Source of the DNA: Zygnema cylindricum | Lineage: Eukaryota; Streptophyta; Zygnematophyceae; Zygnematales; Zygnemataceae | NCBI GenBank assembly: GCA_037447655.1 | Contig: JBBHKE010000731.1 | Coordinates: forward strand, 62,001-126,000 | DNA: 64,000 nt | Reading direction: 5' to 3' | Shown here: in pieces, positions 1 to 11,040 of the stretch | Numbering within the stretch: position 1 is the stretch's first letter | Layout of the letters: each line of letters starts with the position of its first letter | Made by a program: the position numbers and the translations under genes | The notes under the pieces: model-generated | What the model was told of the DNA's origin: nothing | Database searches by the model: none | Seen by the model: the letters and a program-made list of their open reading frames with translations, nothing else

Positions 1-145
1 CACGCGTCACAATCTAAAGTAACGATTTCATTTATTTACATACGAATGCTCTGAAAGTAGTACGGAGAATCTTCGCTAAAAACAAAGTTACAAGACTAAA
101 GTTTCGGTTACATGCGAAAGTACCCTAAGAGTTTTTTTTCAGTCG
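1..145 (+). repeat. R1 dispersed repeat, terminal fragment
   Basis: The segment around 57-140 (GTACGGAGAATCTTCGCT and the following 60 bases) recurs with few changes, in reverse orientation, at about 46246-46325. It recurs in diverged form at 1640-1725, 5366-5440 and 29330-29405. The longer copies at 1070-1725 and 28770-29405 end in the same sequence, so this is probably the 3' end of the same repeat. No coding potential is visible. The repeat class is unknown. Confidence 0.6.
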
Positions 146-968
146 TTTTCACAGAAAATGGGACTTGCAGCGATAAAATCTTACGCCGTACTAAAAATAG
201 GGCAAAGTGTAGGATCTAAAGCAAAAGAGTTTCACTTAAAATAATTCAAAAAACATAAATCATTACACAACGGAAGCTCATAAAAGACAAGAGGAATATT
301 CAACCAAAAAGAATTATAAATGTTCTTGGCCGAAGCCTCTTTACAACATCTCTCTTCTCTCTCTTCTCTATCCTCTACTCTTTAAATAATTTCTTACTCC
401 AAGATTAATCCTCTATGATTCAATCATATGTGATTCAATAATCGAATACTCTGCACATGTACACTGCTGCCTATATATACTCGCTACTTTGCACTAAGAG
501 ACAACAAGATAAGACAAGCAGAACTTAGCGTAGCGACGAAGTCTGTCCCTAGCTGGTTGTGCATTCTTCAATGAAAGTTCCACGAAGAAAGGCGCACACG
601 CTTCTTCATTCGAAACAACAAACTCCAAAATGTTGACTTAAACACGTGTCGCTTCACGAACACACCTGCACGCAAAATGTAACACCTGCGCACGAAATAA
701 ACAAGTGACGCGAAACGAAATGGTATGTTTCGTTCGCGGACAACAAAAGTACTGTCGCGAAACGACATCGTACTTTTTGTATGATGACGTGACAGTTCGC
801 GTCAAACAAATTCAAGTTGGTATGAAGCTTTGCGAAATGTCGCGAAAACGACAATATCCCAATACAAAGAACCAAAGTACATTTCACGTCCTTTTTAAAC
901 TCGAGCATACTCCAATTTGGCGTTATTATCCTTTCGACCCACTTCCAGCTCATTTTCACACTTATACT
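146..968. other. Non-coding stretch, no gene recognised
   Basis: Only short random frames occur here. A TATA-like CTATATATAC lies at about 471-480 after a pyrimidine-rich run (340-375), which could be a promoter of an old element or nothing. The region 690-880 is rich in GCGAAACGA-like words. I see no family signature on either strand. Confidence 0.4.
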
Positions 969-1012
969 GTAATAAACTCGCAAGGTGATTGTAATAAACT
1001 TGCAAGGTGATT
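969..1012. repeat. 22-bp tandem duplication
   Basis: Two adjacent 22-base units (969-990 and 991-1012, core GCAAGGTGATT) differ at one base. A partial third start (GTAATAAA) follows. This looks like a local slippage duplication. Confidence 0.8.
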
Positions 1013-1069
1013 GTAATAAAAGTAATAGCCGATTGACGAATAACAAAAAGATATTGCACGCGTTAAACG

Positions 1070-1725
1070 TCTTCAAAAAATTTTGCACGAGGGAGAGTAC
1101 ACGCTATTTTTTTTCCCTGCTCGTCACGCGCATGTCCGTAGGAAAATGACAAGCATGTACGGAGAAAAATCCGTTGGGGTCTCGGACCTCCACTTTTATT
1201 CATGGGTCCTTTGCAAAGTTTACGTCGTCCTCGTCTCTCCCCCGCCTTTTCACTCGACTACTCCTCTTTCTCTCTTCTCTTAATGAAATGCAGCAATGAA
1301 GATTTTTTTTTCTTTTTTTTTTATATTTTTGGTCTTAGTTTGATGGCATATCGAATGATAAAAGATAAGAAAAAGAAATCAAGAAGCAATGGCGGAAATT
1401 TTACGTACTGATGACGTCAGAATGTAGCATGACTTCGCTATGTCACAAAACCGTGAACATCTACAATGTCACAAAAACCTCGACGTCTACAACCGTCGTC
1501 GTTTATGTGAACGTCACCAATTTTAGGAAGTTTCGTAGTTGTCTATATTTCATTTCGTACTCTTTCGCACATTTTGTAGACGTCTACAACTGTAGCATAC
1601 TTGAAGTATTGAAGGCTTGAGTAACGATTGACACAGGAACACTTTCAAACGTACACCGGAAAATCTGCGCTAAAATCAAAAGTAATATTCTAAAGTTTTG
1701 GTTTCATGGGCATACGGCCTTAGTG
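1070..1725 (+). repeat. R1 dispersed repeat, long copy 1
   Basis: This stretch aligns in the same orientation with 28770-29405. Shared landmarks in the same order are a CACGAGGGAGAG-like start, GGGGTCTCGGACCTCCACTT, an ATGGGTCCTTTGCAAA-like segment, CAATGGCGGAAA/CATGGCGGAAA, a run of CGTC/GTCAC words, and an end resembling the fragment at 57-140. No open frame is conserved between the copies. It is a non-coding interspersed repeat of unknown class. Confidence 0.7.
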
Positions 1726-1739
1726 ATCCAACCGCCTCT

Positions 1740-3247
1740 CGATATGGTACGTTGCCACAATCCTACTCTTGAAACTTACGAATGTGTAGAATTGTATCCA
1801 ACGGCGTAGAAAGCAGTTTCGCGTCAGTCATACGGAATCTCTCCAAAATCTCCTTACAATATTCAGCTTGACTCAATTTGATATTCCCCTCTTTGTCGCG
1901 TATCACTTCAATTCCCAAAATATATCGTACTTCTCCAAGATCTGTTACTTTGAAGTGTAATCCAAGGTAACCTTTCAACCCATTAATGTGCTCCAACTTG
2001 TCGCACGCCATCAAGAATTCATCCACATATATACAATAGATGATTTGGTTAACACCTTCACCTTTCACGTAAACTCTAGAATCGGACATAGTCCGAACGA
2101 AACCAAATTTCAATAGTACTTGATGGAGTCTCAAGTACCACGTAGGCGACGCCTGCTTCAAACCGTAGAGAGACTTTCGCAGGCGCTACACATTTCCTTC
2201 ACACGAAGGAGACACGCTTTCCGGTACCTTCATATATACCTCTTCCTCTAATTCTCCGTTCAAAAACATCGTTTAAACATCCATTTGATGGACGTGCTTT
2301 TTCCATGACGCTCCAAGGGCAATAATAATCTGTAATTAGTCGAACTTCACTATGAGAGCATATGTCTCCTTAAAATCGATTCCCTCACGTTGTTGGAATC
2401 CCTTAGAAACAAGCCGCGCATTGTACTTAATAATTTCACCCGAAGCTTTAGTCTTTGTCTTAAAGACCCACTTCGCATCAACCGCCTATTTCCCCTCTGG
2501 TTATTTCACCTCCTCAAAAGTTTGATTATCAATTAACGATTTAAACTCTTTCTCCCACGCCGGTTTCCACTTACTCTCCCAATCGGCCGAACTTCTCGCC
2601 TCGCCATAAGATTGAGAGTCGCCGCTCATATTCTCCGTAAGTGATTGATATAAAAGAACCTTGGTCTCTTTCGCACCAGGAAGGAAATAATGCGAATTTT
2701 GATGCATTTTCCCCTTTTCGATCATAAGAAAGGTTTTTCTGGTTTCTTCCCCCTCGTAATCCGAGAGCTCCTCCGCAAAATTTGCTCATCTTTTTTCTCC
2801 TCCTCGGATTGAATTTTATTCTCACTTGATTTAGAACTCAATTTGAAGCATTGCGATTTCCAAATGTCCGAAGGCACTCGGGAATCCGAATTTCCATGAC
2901 TCTTATTTTCAAATTTAATGTCAATCATTTTCCTCAAATTTCTTTTTCCGAGAATTCACATTCGGTTCCTTATCGGATTCCAAATCCCCAATGTCCGGAA
3001 AACTCTTAGTTTCACTCTCCTCATAAAAATCCAAATTCTCCTTAAATTTCCCCATGGAATTCATGGCGGATTTGAGGTCGTCATAAAAATCCACATCCCG
3101 AGATTCCTTCACGGTGTGACGAGCCTGATCGTATACTCGGTATAAGTAGCCTGGTCGTATACTCAGTATAAGTTCCCCTAAGCAGTATAACGAATGAAAA
3201 TTCGGAGCTCTTGGCGCAAATTTCCCCTTCATCTTGATTGATACCAC
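1740..3247 (-). pseudogene. Decayed Ty1/copia pol fragment (integrase C-terminus to RT), family 3
   Basis: Read on the minus strand, 3247-2921 gives an integrase C-terminal stretch ending in PGYLYRVYDQARHTVKESRD, like the usual copia GYRVYDP..V..SRDV motif. 2937-2722 gives an acidic linker with RRSSRITRGKK. 2725-2501 gives the RT entry (KPAWEKEFKSLIDNQTFEEV). 2161-1763 gives the RT palm, where the catalytic YVDD is YVDE, followed by LGEVRYILGIEV and QAEYCKEILERF. The frames are joined only through frameshifts, and the segment at 2200-2500 is broken. It differs clearly from families 1 and 2. No LTR can be assigned. It is a dead remnant. Confidence 0.8.
3123..3174. repeat. 26-bp tandem duplication inside copia integrase remnant
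   Basis: Units 3123-3148 and 3149-3174 differ at three bases. The duplication adds 26 bases, not a multiple of three, to the integrase C-terminal coding stretch, so it contributes a frameshift. Confidence 0.8.
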
Positions 3248-3769
3248 ATAGATCGTTGTATGACCAATCTAAAGTATATAGAGTATAAACTCATGATAAA
3301 AATAGGATATTTATTACTATAAGCATCAGGGTGAAAGATGAAGGAAAAGTGGTTGATGTCTTTCGGATGACTACAAACAAAAAGGCGGAAAAAGCTGCGG
3401 AATATGTGATTTTGGAACAAAAACCGTGGCCAACCTCGAGTCTTAGAGAAACGCCAAACACAACCAACAATGACGATGTCTCGTCGCCGAACCGACGCGA
3501 GATGGGCTTGTTGTTGACCCTTTATCAATGGGAGATGGAAAGAGATCAACACAACCATCGACGAGACAGGCCCATCGTTGAACCAGCAACGATGGTTTCT
3601 TCGCTGAACCGAGCAACGGAGGAAACAACACAGTGAGCGACGAGACAAGCCTGTTGCTAGAAAAGCGACGAGATCACCTCATCGGTGGAACTTCACATCC
3701 AAACAATGAGGGACAGATAGTAATAGAAAAACGAGCTGGCGCTCCGGTTCCTTCAATTTCAACCTTAAA

Positions 3770-3957
3770 ATTTCAACGGAGATGAAGAACAAGTAGCTAG
3801 CGCAATACCAGTACAAGCCTTTATGCACTCTGTGCAAGTTCAAAGGAGCGTCTTACCATTGAAGAAGCATTTTCAGCACTTGAAAAAAATCATTGTTTAC
3901 CAGCAACGAATGATGAAATGAAGTCAAGGACACTTTTGTTTGACACTTTTTATGCAT
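3770..3957 (+). pseudogene. Short copia linker/RT-start fragment (plus strand)
   Basis: The frame beginning near 3844 reads KERLTIEEAFSALEKNHCLP then ATNDEMKS, then stops. The same block is present at about 26985-27066 in the family-2-like element (REPLTIQEAFSILEKEQWIL then AVNDEMKS). The sequence upstream also matches that element's linker, with two stops. Only about 60 codons survive, and it lies opposite in strand to the copia fragment at 1740-3247. Confidence 0.7.
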
Positions 3958-4008
3958 GATTGTACAAAATAACAAGGAATCTTAGTACAGACTTAAACAT
4001 TTCGTGCA

Positions 4009-5370
4009 CTACACTGTAAAAATTGTACGCATTACAGTAAAATGACACTAATGCCTCTATTCCATTAGGCGGTCCTAGTAAACATACGGACACGTCTTAT
4101 AGGGTTTATTGGCAAGGTCTTCCATTATGTAGGGTCCGTAAACAACCTCTCATTTGCGTTGGCTCTTTTTCAATGGTACCACGTAGGTTATTGTTAAGAT
4201 TTTGAAAATCTTAAAATATTCTTCAAATGTAAAATTTGAACGTAATATCTGTACCTGCAGAGGTAATTAATGATCCGTATGAAAGGTTTGCGACCAAATT
4301 TTAATTTTGAAATTGGAAATCAAAATTTCAAAACGGAATGACAAAAAGGCGCGACAAACTTTGAAGGTCACTGGATGTTAGAAGGAGCGTGCGAGGATAC
4401 TTTCGGTAGACTTGCATCCAGCGTGGCAGGAGGCACATGGTCTGTACGACATGTAAGCCTGTGATCGCTTTTTCGTCGTGGATATTTTCTTACTTTTTCA
4501 AGTGTACCGATGGTACACGTCCAGTGTGAAGAAAATGTCCTTGCGATGAGAGTTTCCACACACTACACCGCGCATCGTTATTAGTGTCACGGTCACTAAT
4601 TTGGGTTCTTAAAATTTTGATTTTTTTCCAAAAATAGTATACGTGATTTTAATTTTTCCTTGACGTTAATTGAGGTTCCGTACAAATTAGCGTACAGAAC
4701 GAAAGTACATTAATATGTACATAGTGTGGTGTACGGTCGATGTCAGACCGTGCATAAATGTACCTTTTTAGTTGAAAATTTTACAAAAAATGACTTAAAT
4801 CGGACGCGTTCGCATAGGAACGTGCGCTAAAAAAACGGGATTGGTCTGACATGTAAATAAGTCTGACATGTACGGATATTTAAATTTCACTACGGTGTAC
4901 GATTTTTTATATTTTGTACGGATACATATAATAATGTATATAATCGTACAGAAAATTTTCCATTTTTGCTGTTCCAAATTAGCGTTAACACTGAAATTAG
5001 AATAAACCTTTTTTTTTTTAATTTTCAAATTCTTAATTAGCGTCAATGACGGTATATTTACTTACACACTATTTAAACTTTGACACTAATAACGATGCGC
5101 GGTGTAGATGATTTGCGTGATTGCTTCGCGGATCTGGAAAAGAAAAACATTCAACGTTCAACATTTAGGCCTTTAATATTGGAGTATCCTGACAAGTATC
5201 TAGTAAACATGGAAGAATGGTACGAATTTGTACGAAAACGTAAGTCGTCCAGTAAACAACCCCACTTTTCCTCTAATGGAAGAACACCCTAATTATCTAG
5301 TAACTATATTAGCGCAAATGGAAAAATAATATGATTAATATTAACAGTAATAGCGATTCACGGTGTAGTA
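4009..5370. mobile_element. Possible outer TIR element hosting the 4563-5107 insertion
   Basis: The left end near 4009 (CACTACACTGTAAAAATTGT) and the right end at about 5338-5368 (reverse complement begins TACTACACCGTGAATCGC) can be aligned as imperfect inverted repeats of the same CACTACAC... type. The well-defined TIR element 4563-5107 lies between them, so this may be a nested pair. The interior shows no transposase. No target-site duplication could be settled. Confidence 0.35.
4563..5107. mobile_element. 545-bp non-autonomous TIR element (MITE-like) with perfect 27-bp ends
   Basis: Bases 4563-4589 are the exact reverse complement of 5081-5107. The ends read CTACACCGCGCATCG... and ...CGATGCGCGGTGTAG. 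The interior is AT-rich and has no transposase frame. An internal segment (about 4690-4790) is found reversed at about 40815-40915, next to another copy of the same end (40994-41027). Related ends occur at 30332-30516, 32801-32990 and 61576-61790. The CACTACACC start resembles CACTA-class ends, but no 3-bp target duplication is evident, so the superfamily is open. Confidence 0.8.
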
Positions 5371-5500
5371 AGGAGAATCTTCACAAAACTACCAAGTACC
5401 ACTTCAAAGTATAGGTTTCATGGCCACACCCTGTAGCGGATGAAACGCGTACGAAGAATCTTCACTACAAGACAAAAGTTTGCGCGCTTGAGTTTTCAGT
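5366..5500 (+). repeat. R1 fragments upstream of the MYB gene
   Basis: Two adjoining partial copies of the R1 end are visible. One starts GGAGAATCTTCACAAAAC (about 5371) and runs to GGTTTCATGG. One starts CGAAGAATCTTCACTACAAG (about 5453). Both are diverged from 57-140. They lie about 0.6 kb upstream of the MYB start codon. Confidence 0.5.
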
Positions 5501-6115
5501 TGCATCGGTAGATACGGTATTGCGGTTTTCATCCGTATTTAACCGTCAATGCGCAACTTCTATGGTTTGGACAGTCTGATCATCGGCCCATCGGTTTCAC
5601 TGGGTTTTGCCGGCCAGGTTGGCAGAACCTTTTACGGCAATAAATTCGAGTGTTTAGACAGAAGGTCTTTCGACCACCCAATAACGGCCCAGTGTGCCTG
5701 AGCCTGTATGGCGATGGTGCGAGCGTCATGTGTAATTTTGTCGCGAAGGTAAACCGTCGCAGATTGTCGAGTTCTTGGGAGCTTTTTTTTCCTTTTAATG
5801 CATGGTGGAAGGATTTCGATTCTCAATGTTGGTATGGGCACCAGTATCCTGGGCTCCGACCGTTTCTGTCCTCCTGTAGGTCGATCAAGTCTGCACCACT
5901 AGGCACTTACTGTAAGGTGAAAGGTACAATCATAGACCAATATCAAGCGTTGAAGGCGTGTGGCAAACATGGAGAAGATGTGGTGGTTGGGCAGTTCATT
6001 TTTTTGAAGCTCACATGTCGACTTTTCGTGGATTGCAGTACTTGTATACTTTATTTGCAGCACTTCTCCTTGACAAAAACTTATTAACTGCTAAAATTGG
6101 AATTACTTTTCTTCA

Positions 6116-8712
6116 ATGGGTACATTTAAAGGGCCATGGTCTCCAGAGGTGAGAACAAGTTTCATCATCTTTGGTTTTCAGCCCCTGTCGCTATTTTGCC
6201 ATTTGTACCTAGGCGTTTTGGGTCACTCAATTTTGCAAGCTGACAATGACTTTGCTGTTGTTGAGCTGCTGTAGGAGGATGCCCTGCTGACCTTGTTGGT
6301 TGGGAAGCATGGGAAAAAGAACTGGTCTCTTATAGCAAATGGTATTCGGGGACGTCCTGCCAAGAGTTGTAGGCTGCGGTGAGTGGGTTGAAATATCCAA
6401 CTTATAGTTTCTGTCACGCATGGCCGTATTGAAGGGTAGTGGTTCTTACATCTTTTGGAACAGTCAAGGAAATTGACATTTTCGCTGTGAATGGCTGGCT
6501 TTCGTTTTTCCTGCTTATTTAGTGTTTTCAAGGTTCCCAATTCTGCCACATTGACATACGTTACGTCAATTTTTTTGTCTTAAGATGCTACAAGAATTTC
6601 TGTGGATGTTTGGATTTCAGAAACCCTTCCTACATTTCCTCAAAGCATAGAGTCCTAGGTGAATAATTAAGTAAATGCCTTTTCTGCTTAGCTTTTCAGA
6701 CTTTCGATGGTTTTTTTGTTGTCGCTAATTTGTTGAGTGGATTATGACTCGCCTTTCCTATTGAACATCAGCAACTACTGGTATTTTCACGTTTTCATGT
6801 TCAGTTAATATGTTTTTTGAAGCATTCTCTGACTGGTTCATGTTCTTTTGAGTGTTTATAGTACACCTATCTGGGAATGGGCAGGTGGTGTAATCAATTG
6901 GACCCAGATTTGAAGCGTGGTCCCTTCACTCAAGCAGAGGATGTCGAGATTATTTTGGCGCAGCATAAACATGGAAATAAATGGGCAGCAATTGCAAAAT
7001 ATTTGCCAGGCAGGTGAGGTTTCAATCGGTAAGTGTTACAATTTTAGTGATATTTGCTAAGAAGCCGAGAGAGGAGCCTGTTATTATAATATCAGCTCCT
7101 TTCTGATAGATCTGGTAATGGATCAGTTTCCGGATTGATTTTTACTTTCCTGTCCTTCTACAGAACTGACAATGCCATTAAGAACCACTGGAATTCGAGC
7201 ATGCAAAGGAAGTATCCGGGCCTTTGCAAAGGAAGTGAGCTTGTACAAGCGGTTCTTGAGCGCGGTATTGCAGCCTTACAGGAGGCTTTGGACCAGTGTT
7301 ATCTTGAATGTCCGGAAGAAGACCGCTGTCAGTCAGGGAAAATCAAGCCCCAAGAGCCTCGTGGTGGATTTAAACGAAAACGTACTTCCATTACTCTACA
7401 AAGCAGTGAAATCATTCAGAAACATGGACTATTGCATTTCTCAGAGCAAGAAATCTCGTTGACTGACAAGATCCAAGGAGACCATGTACTCAATTTAGAA
7501 GCTGATGCCACTCTTCCATGTGCGTGTGGCCTTTGCGCAAACTCAGATTCCATATCTAGTATCTCTCATACTTCACACCAGCAAATTGATTCCTTCCTTT
7601 TTGTTGCCATCACAGCTTGCAATCAGACATATTGCAAATTCCCTGAATCTGCTTGAATTGACGACATTTGCTTTCATGCCATTATTGTCTAATTTACCGA
7701 TCATTGAAACAATCCACTGGTGTTTTGGCCCTTGATTTTTGTGAAATTCCAACTGATTTTTAAATATCATCTCCAAATGCTTGCAGGTCTTCACGACCCT
7801 GAAGGAGCAGAACAGCTTCCTGGACTTTGTTTAAAGACAACCCGCTTGCTATCAACAAGCTCGAGAAAGTCGAATCTTTCAATTCACAGGAAAGAAGTGA
7901 CGCAGCATAGTGTTTCATCCACTGCTTGTGCAAGGCAATCTTTTATTTCAAGGCAAGATGATGGGTTAGCGAAGGATATGGAAGACAAAAAAATCTTTTC
8001 TGTAACTCCGTATGTTAAAACAGTTAATGTTTCCGTAGCAGGTGAATCTCATGTGCAACTTAATAGTGATGTGCGGTGTGTGGTTTGCCAACAGTCTTTG
8101 CGCCAAATTTGTGTAGATGGAAAAAACTTGGATGTCGAAAAACCCCTTATGCAAGTTACAACAGCTAGGAGTGGACAGGCAAATATAGCGATATCAGATG
8201 ATATGCAGAATCTTAATAATTCAGGAAATTCTTTGCTTCCTGCTGATAATTTTCACTTGGATGATTCCCCTTGTGAGGAGGAGACTGAACTCACTCTTTC
8301 TTTTCGCCAGTACCACCAAAGGAAGGGATGCCCTGTATTGACCAAGACATTAGCCTCAAAATGTTCTTCCAAGGAATTTTTGGGGGAAAATCAGGTACAT
8401 TGTGCAGAAAGCCATTTAATTGCTTTAGCTTTACCACCTAGTTTATGCTCCCCAGGTTGTTGGCCCTGCCTCACTTGGGCTGGAGGTTGTGTGAATCATA
8501 AACCTAGAGCAACCCCAACAGGAAAGTGCATAGCAAGCACAGATGTTTGTGTTTGTGTTCCTCAGCGTTTGTCTTCATATTTGTCAAAATCAACTCAGAC
8601 AAGCCCTACTCTTCATGGTCCCCAACATTTAGGTTTGAGTTATCCAGTTCAAACAGAGTTTGAGAGTGAAAGACCGCGCTTGTCGCACAACCTTGATTCC
8701 ACAAGCAACTGA
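6116..8712 (+). CDS. R2R3-MYB transcription factor, five coding exons (join 6116-6148, 6275-6378, 6885-7013, 7164-7558, 7787-8712)
   Basis: Predicted nuclear DNA-binding regulator of 528 residues. R2 begins at residue 4 (KGPWSPE then EDALLTLLVGKHGKKNW) and ends GRPAKSCRLRWCNQLDP. R3 follows (LKRGPFTQAED ... [24 protein letters not shown]). Tryptophans are spaced 19 and 18 residues in R2 and 18 in R3, with F replacing the first W of R3, as is normal. KSCRLRWCNQL is the signature of the plant MYB44/MYB77 and MYB1/MYB25/MYB109 groups. Introns are 6149-6274 (phase 0), 6379-6884 (phase 2, splitting Arg of LRW), 7014-7163 (phase 2, splitting Arg of PGR) and 7559-7786 (phase 1). The last donor (GTATCT) is the least certain; without splicing the frame would stop at 7654-7656. 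The start is well fixed: an in-frame TAA at 6092 and no AG between it and ATG 6116 exclude an upstream exon. The C-terminal half has no known domain; ELTLSF near 8287 is an imperfect EAR-like motif. It appears intact. Confidence 0.88.
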
Positions 8713-9082
8713 AGTACGTCACCACTATATTTTTCCAGCTGATTTTACTTGTCGTCTGCTCTGCAGATCCTCTGGAATTCACTGGAGGAATTGTGTACTA
8801 AAGGGTGTTTGAACATTGAGACTGGGTCAGTGGTTTAAATCAGTTGGTTCTATATTTGTTCGGAAGTAACTGAAGTGGAAGCTTGCATCTATGGAGTATC
8901 TTGTGCCTAAAATGATTTCATATTATCATTTGTTTTGTCTGGGATTACAACCCCATTTTAGCTCATCAAAGACAGCCGTTTGTTTCTATTTGTTCTCTGT
9001 ACTTATCACCATAATCATTATTTGGTGAGTATTGTTTATCTTAGTATTTTTCTTGGAGTTAGTGTTCTTTCATGTTCGTCAT

Positions 9083-9088
9083 AATAAA
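9083..9088 (+). promoter_or_regulatory. Candidate polyadenylation signal of the MYB gene
   Basis: AATAAA lies 371 bases after the MYB stop codon in T-rich sequence. It is a reasonable 3' UTR signal, but plant poly(A) signals are loose, so this is only a candidate. Confidence 0.35.
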
Positions 9089-9099
9089 ATATTCATGGC

Positions 9100-10489
9100 A
9101 TTTCTGTATATCGGGTGTCAATGTGAGAAGCCAATTATTTTATCTGTTGGTTGTTTTTAATTGTTTCAAACATATGCAATAACATGAGCAGTATAGATAA
9201 TTTGTTGGCTACTGTCTTTTCAGGGTATTCTATGCTAGTGCTTTTCCAAGTTCTTTGACCGTAAAGGATTTACAGGAAGTGTCCTTCTGTATATCTGATC
9301 AATCCTAGAAATTAGCTTACATGATAGTGATTTAAGGTATGAAATTCGAAAATTACAGGTAGCTTAAAATCATCAATGTAAGTGAAAAAAAGAAAAAATA
9401 AATTGTTATATCTTGTCGTCGTCGTATGGAAACTCGTCGTTGTCTTATGAAAACTTGTCAACAGTCATGCGTCGCGATGCCATGAAAACAAGGCAATCGT
9501 TAAAAAAAAAGGCCGGAAATCTTGTTCAATTCAAAAATTTACCTTCCAAACTTTGAATAGATGGTTCTGCAAATTGGATCACTTACTGGGATGCATGCCA
9601 TGTGTTAAAGTAATTGTTATTTTCCTCCAAAATTGATTTTGCAAACAAGAAAATCAAACTTGAATCTTCTATTTTACGAAAAATATAGAACCAGGTACAG
9701 GCCATTGAGTTTTCCTTCAACCCAATGCTACCATGCCAACCGCCTTCAAACTCCCAAAACCGGCTCTAGGGTTTATTTTAATAAAAAGTGGTACTTAAAC
9801 AACTAATTCGTTCCTAGTTCAACCGGGAGAGTCGTGAAAAAGACGGACACGAACGAAATCGTTTGGACATCATCACTGGTTGCCATTTTTAGGACAACGG
9901 GCCATCGAGTAGTGTTTGTAAATAAGCTTTTGCGTACGAGTTACGTTTTGAGTGGTTCCACGTGGCTTAGAGATTACATATTGAGAATCCTCAATTTTTT
10001 TTAAAGAAGTGCAATTTCATCGCAAAGCACGTACTTTCATACTATATCTTTGTATGAATTGTACTTACAATGTCAACGTACCACTGAAGCACCTTTTTCT
10101 TCGCAAAGGCTCTGTTTTTTTCAGCTATTGCTTTTTTATAACCTATTACCTTTGAAACGAAAAGTCGAAGTCTGAGAAACATAGTTGTTCAATTCGTACG
10201 GATTTGGACTTTTACTATTTTTTAATAGTATTCGTCGATTTTATACTTTTCTTAAATTTCGTATACATTTCGCTATACGAAAGAATGTACTAAAATGTAC
10301 GGGTAGTGTTCCTTTAAATAAACTTTAAAAAATCCTTAAAAATCCTAAAGAGTACGGAAATGTACAAAAATGCACAAAATTATACGGAAAGTGTACCTTA
10401 AAAACCTTAAAAGTAAAAAAATGTTAATGCAGTTGTACTAAAAATATACGCGAATGTACGGGATTGTGAAATTATGTCGACTCCATTAG
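9100..10489. other. Intergenic AT-rich region without recognised features
   Basis: I see no gene or element. 9410-9470 has a cluster of GTCGTC/CTCGTCG words. 10255-10470 is AT-rich with repeated ATGTAC/GTACGG words and homopolymer runs, similar in texture to the interior of the TIR elements but without their ends. Confidence 0.4.
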
Positions 10490-11040
10490 CCCACTAAATG
10501 CACAGCACTAAAAACCCTCTTGGACTAACGCAAAAAGAACTGGTAAGTTTGCTCTTATGAGCGCTTAGTTATGGCTGTTTGGTTATGGGTGCTGAAAGTC
10601 AGCCTTTTTATAAAGACTCTCTCTCGGAGAGAGGAACCCAAAAATTTCCTAAGTCCTAAAGCCCTACTCACAACCCCTATCTACTGAGCTAACTACAAAT
10701 GAGAGAACTGTAGAGTACATCCTGTATAAAACTAAAGTCACTAGCCGCCATACGATATGTAAGATTTTTGTACAGCACCAACAAAACCTCAGTACCTTCC
10801 ATAATTGACGCCATGGATTTGTCTCCTTCTCATATGGTGTCCAATGACATAATGCCACGTGTTATTTTGTGGCTCTTTTGGCGTAAGCCGCCAAAAAAAC
10901 CATTCCGTGCTCCCGGTGCTAATGCGAACCGTAAGATCATAAATTTCCTTAATCGTCGTCTGTTCGATTATGCGGCGCTCCGAATATTCCGCACGCCTTA
11001 TATTTCTTTCTCTCCATGCGCCCCCGTTTGACTGCTTCTG
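10490..11040 (-). repeat. Degenerate family-1-like LTR fragment
   Basis: The stretch 10527-10700 (GCAAAAAGAACTGG ... CTCTCTCGGAGAGAGGAACC ... CCTAAGTCCTAAAG ... CTATCTACTGA) follows the same order of landmarks as the 3' half of the element A LTR at 16530-16690. 10840-10880 (GGTGTCCAATGACAT...GCCACGTG) matches 16830-16850. It is more diverged than the other LTR copies and carries no attached coding sequence. Confidence 0.55.

Noticed and set aside
3229-3648. 139-codon minus frame and 101-codon plus frame overlapping it
   Set aside because: No recognisable domain. They lie beside copia debris and mirror each other.
5650-6087. 145-codon frame just upstream of the MYB start
   Set aside because: It is in another phase from exon 1, has no MYB repeat or known domain, and no splice arrangement joins it in frame. 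More likely 5' UTR or promoter sequence.
5600-6115. Possible R1 repeat making this a three-repeat MYB
   Set aside because: No W-x19-W pattern occurs upstream. The TAA at 6092 and the lack of an AG before 6116 rule out an upstream coding exon joining exon 1.
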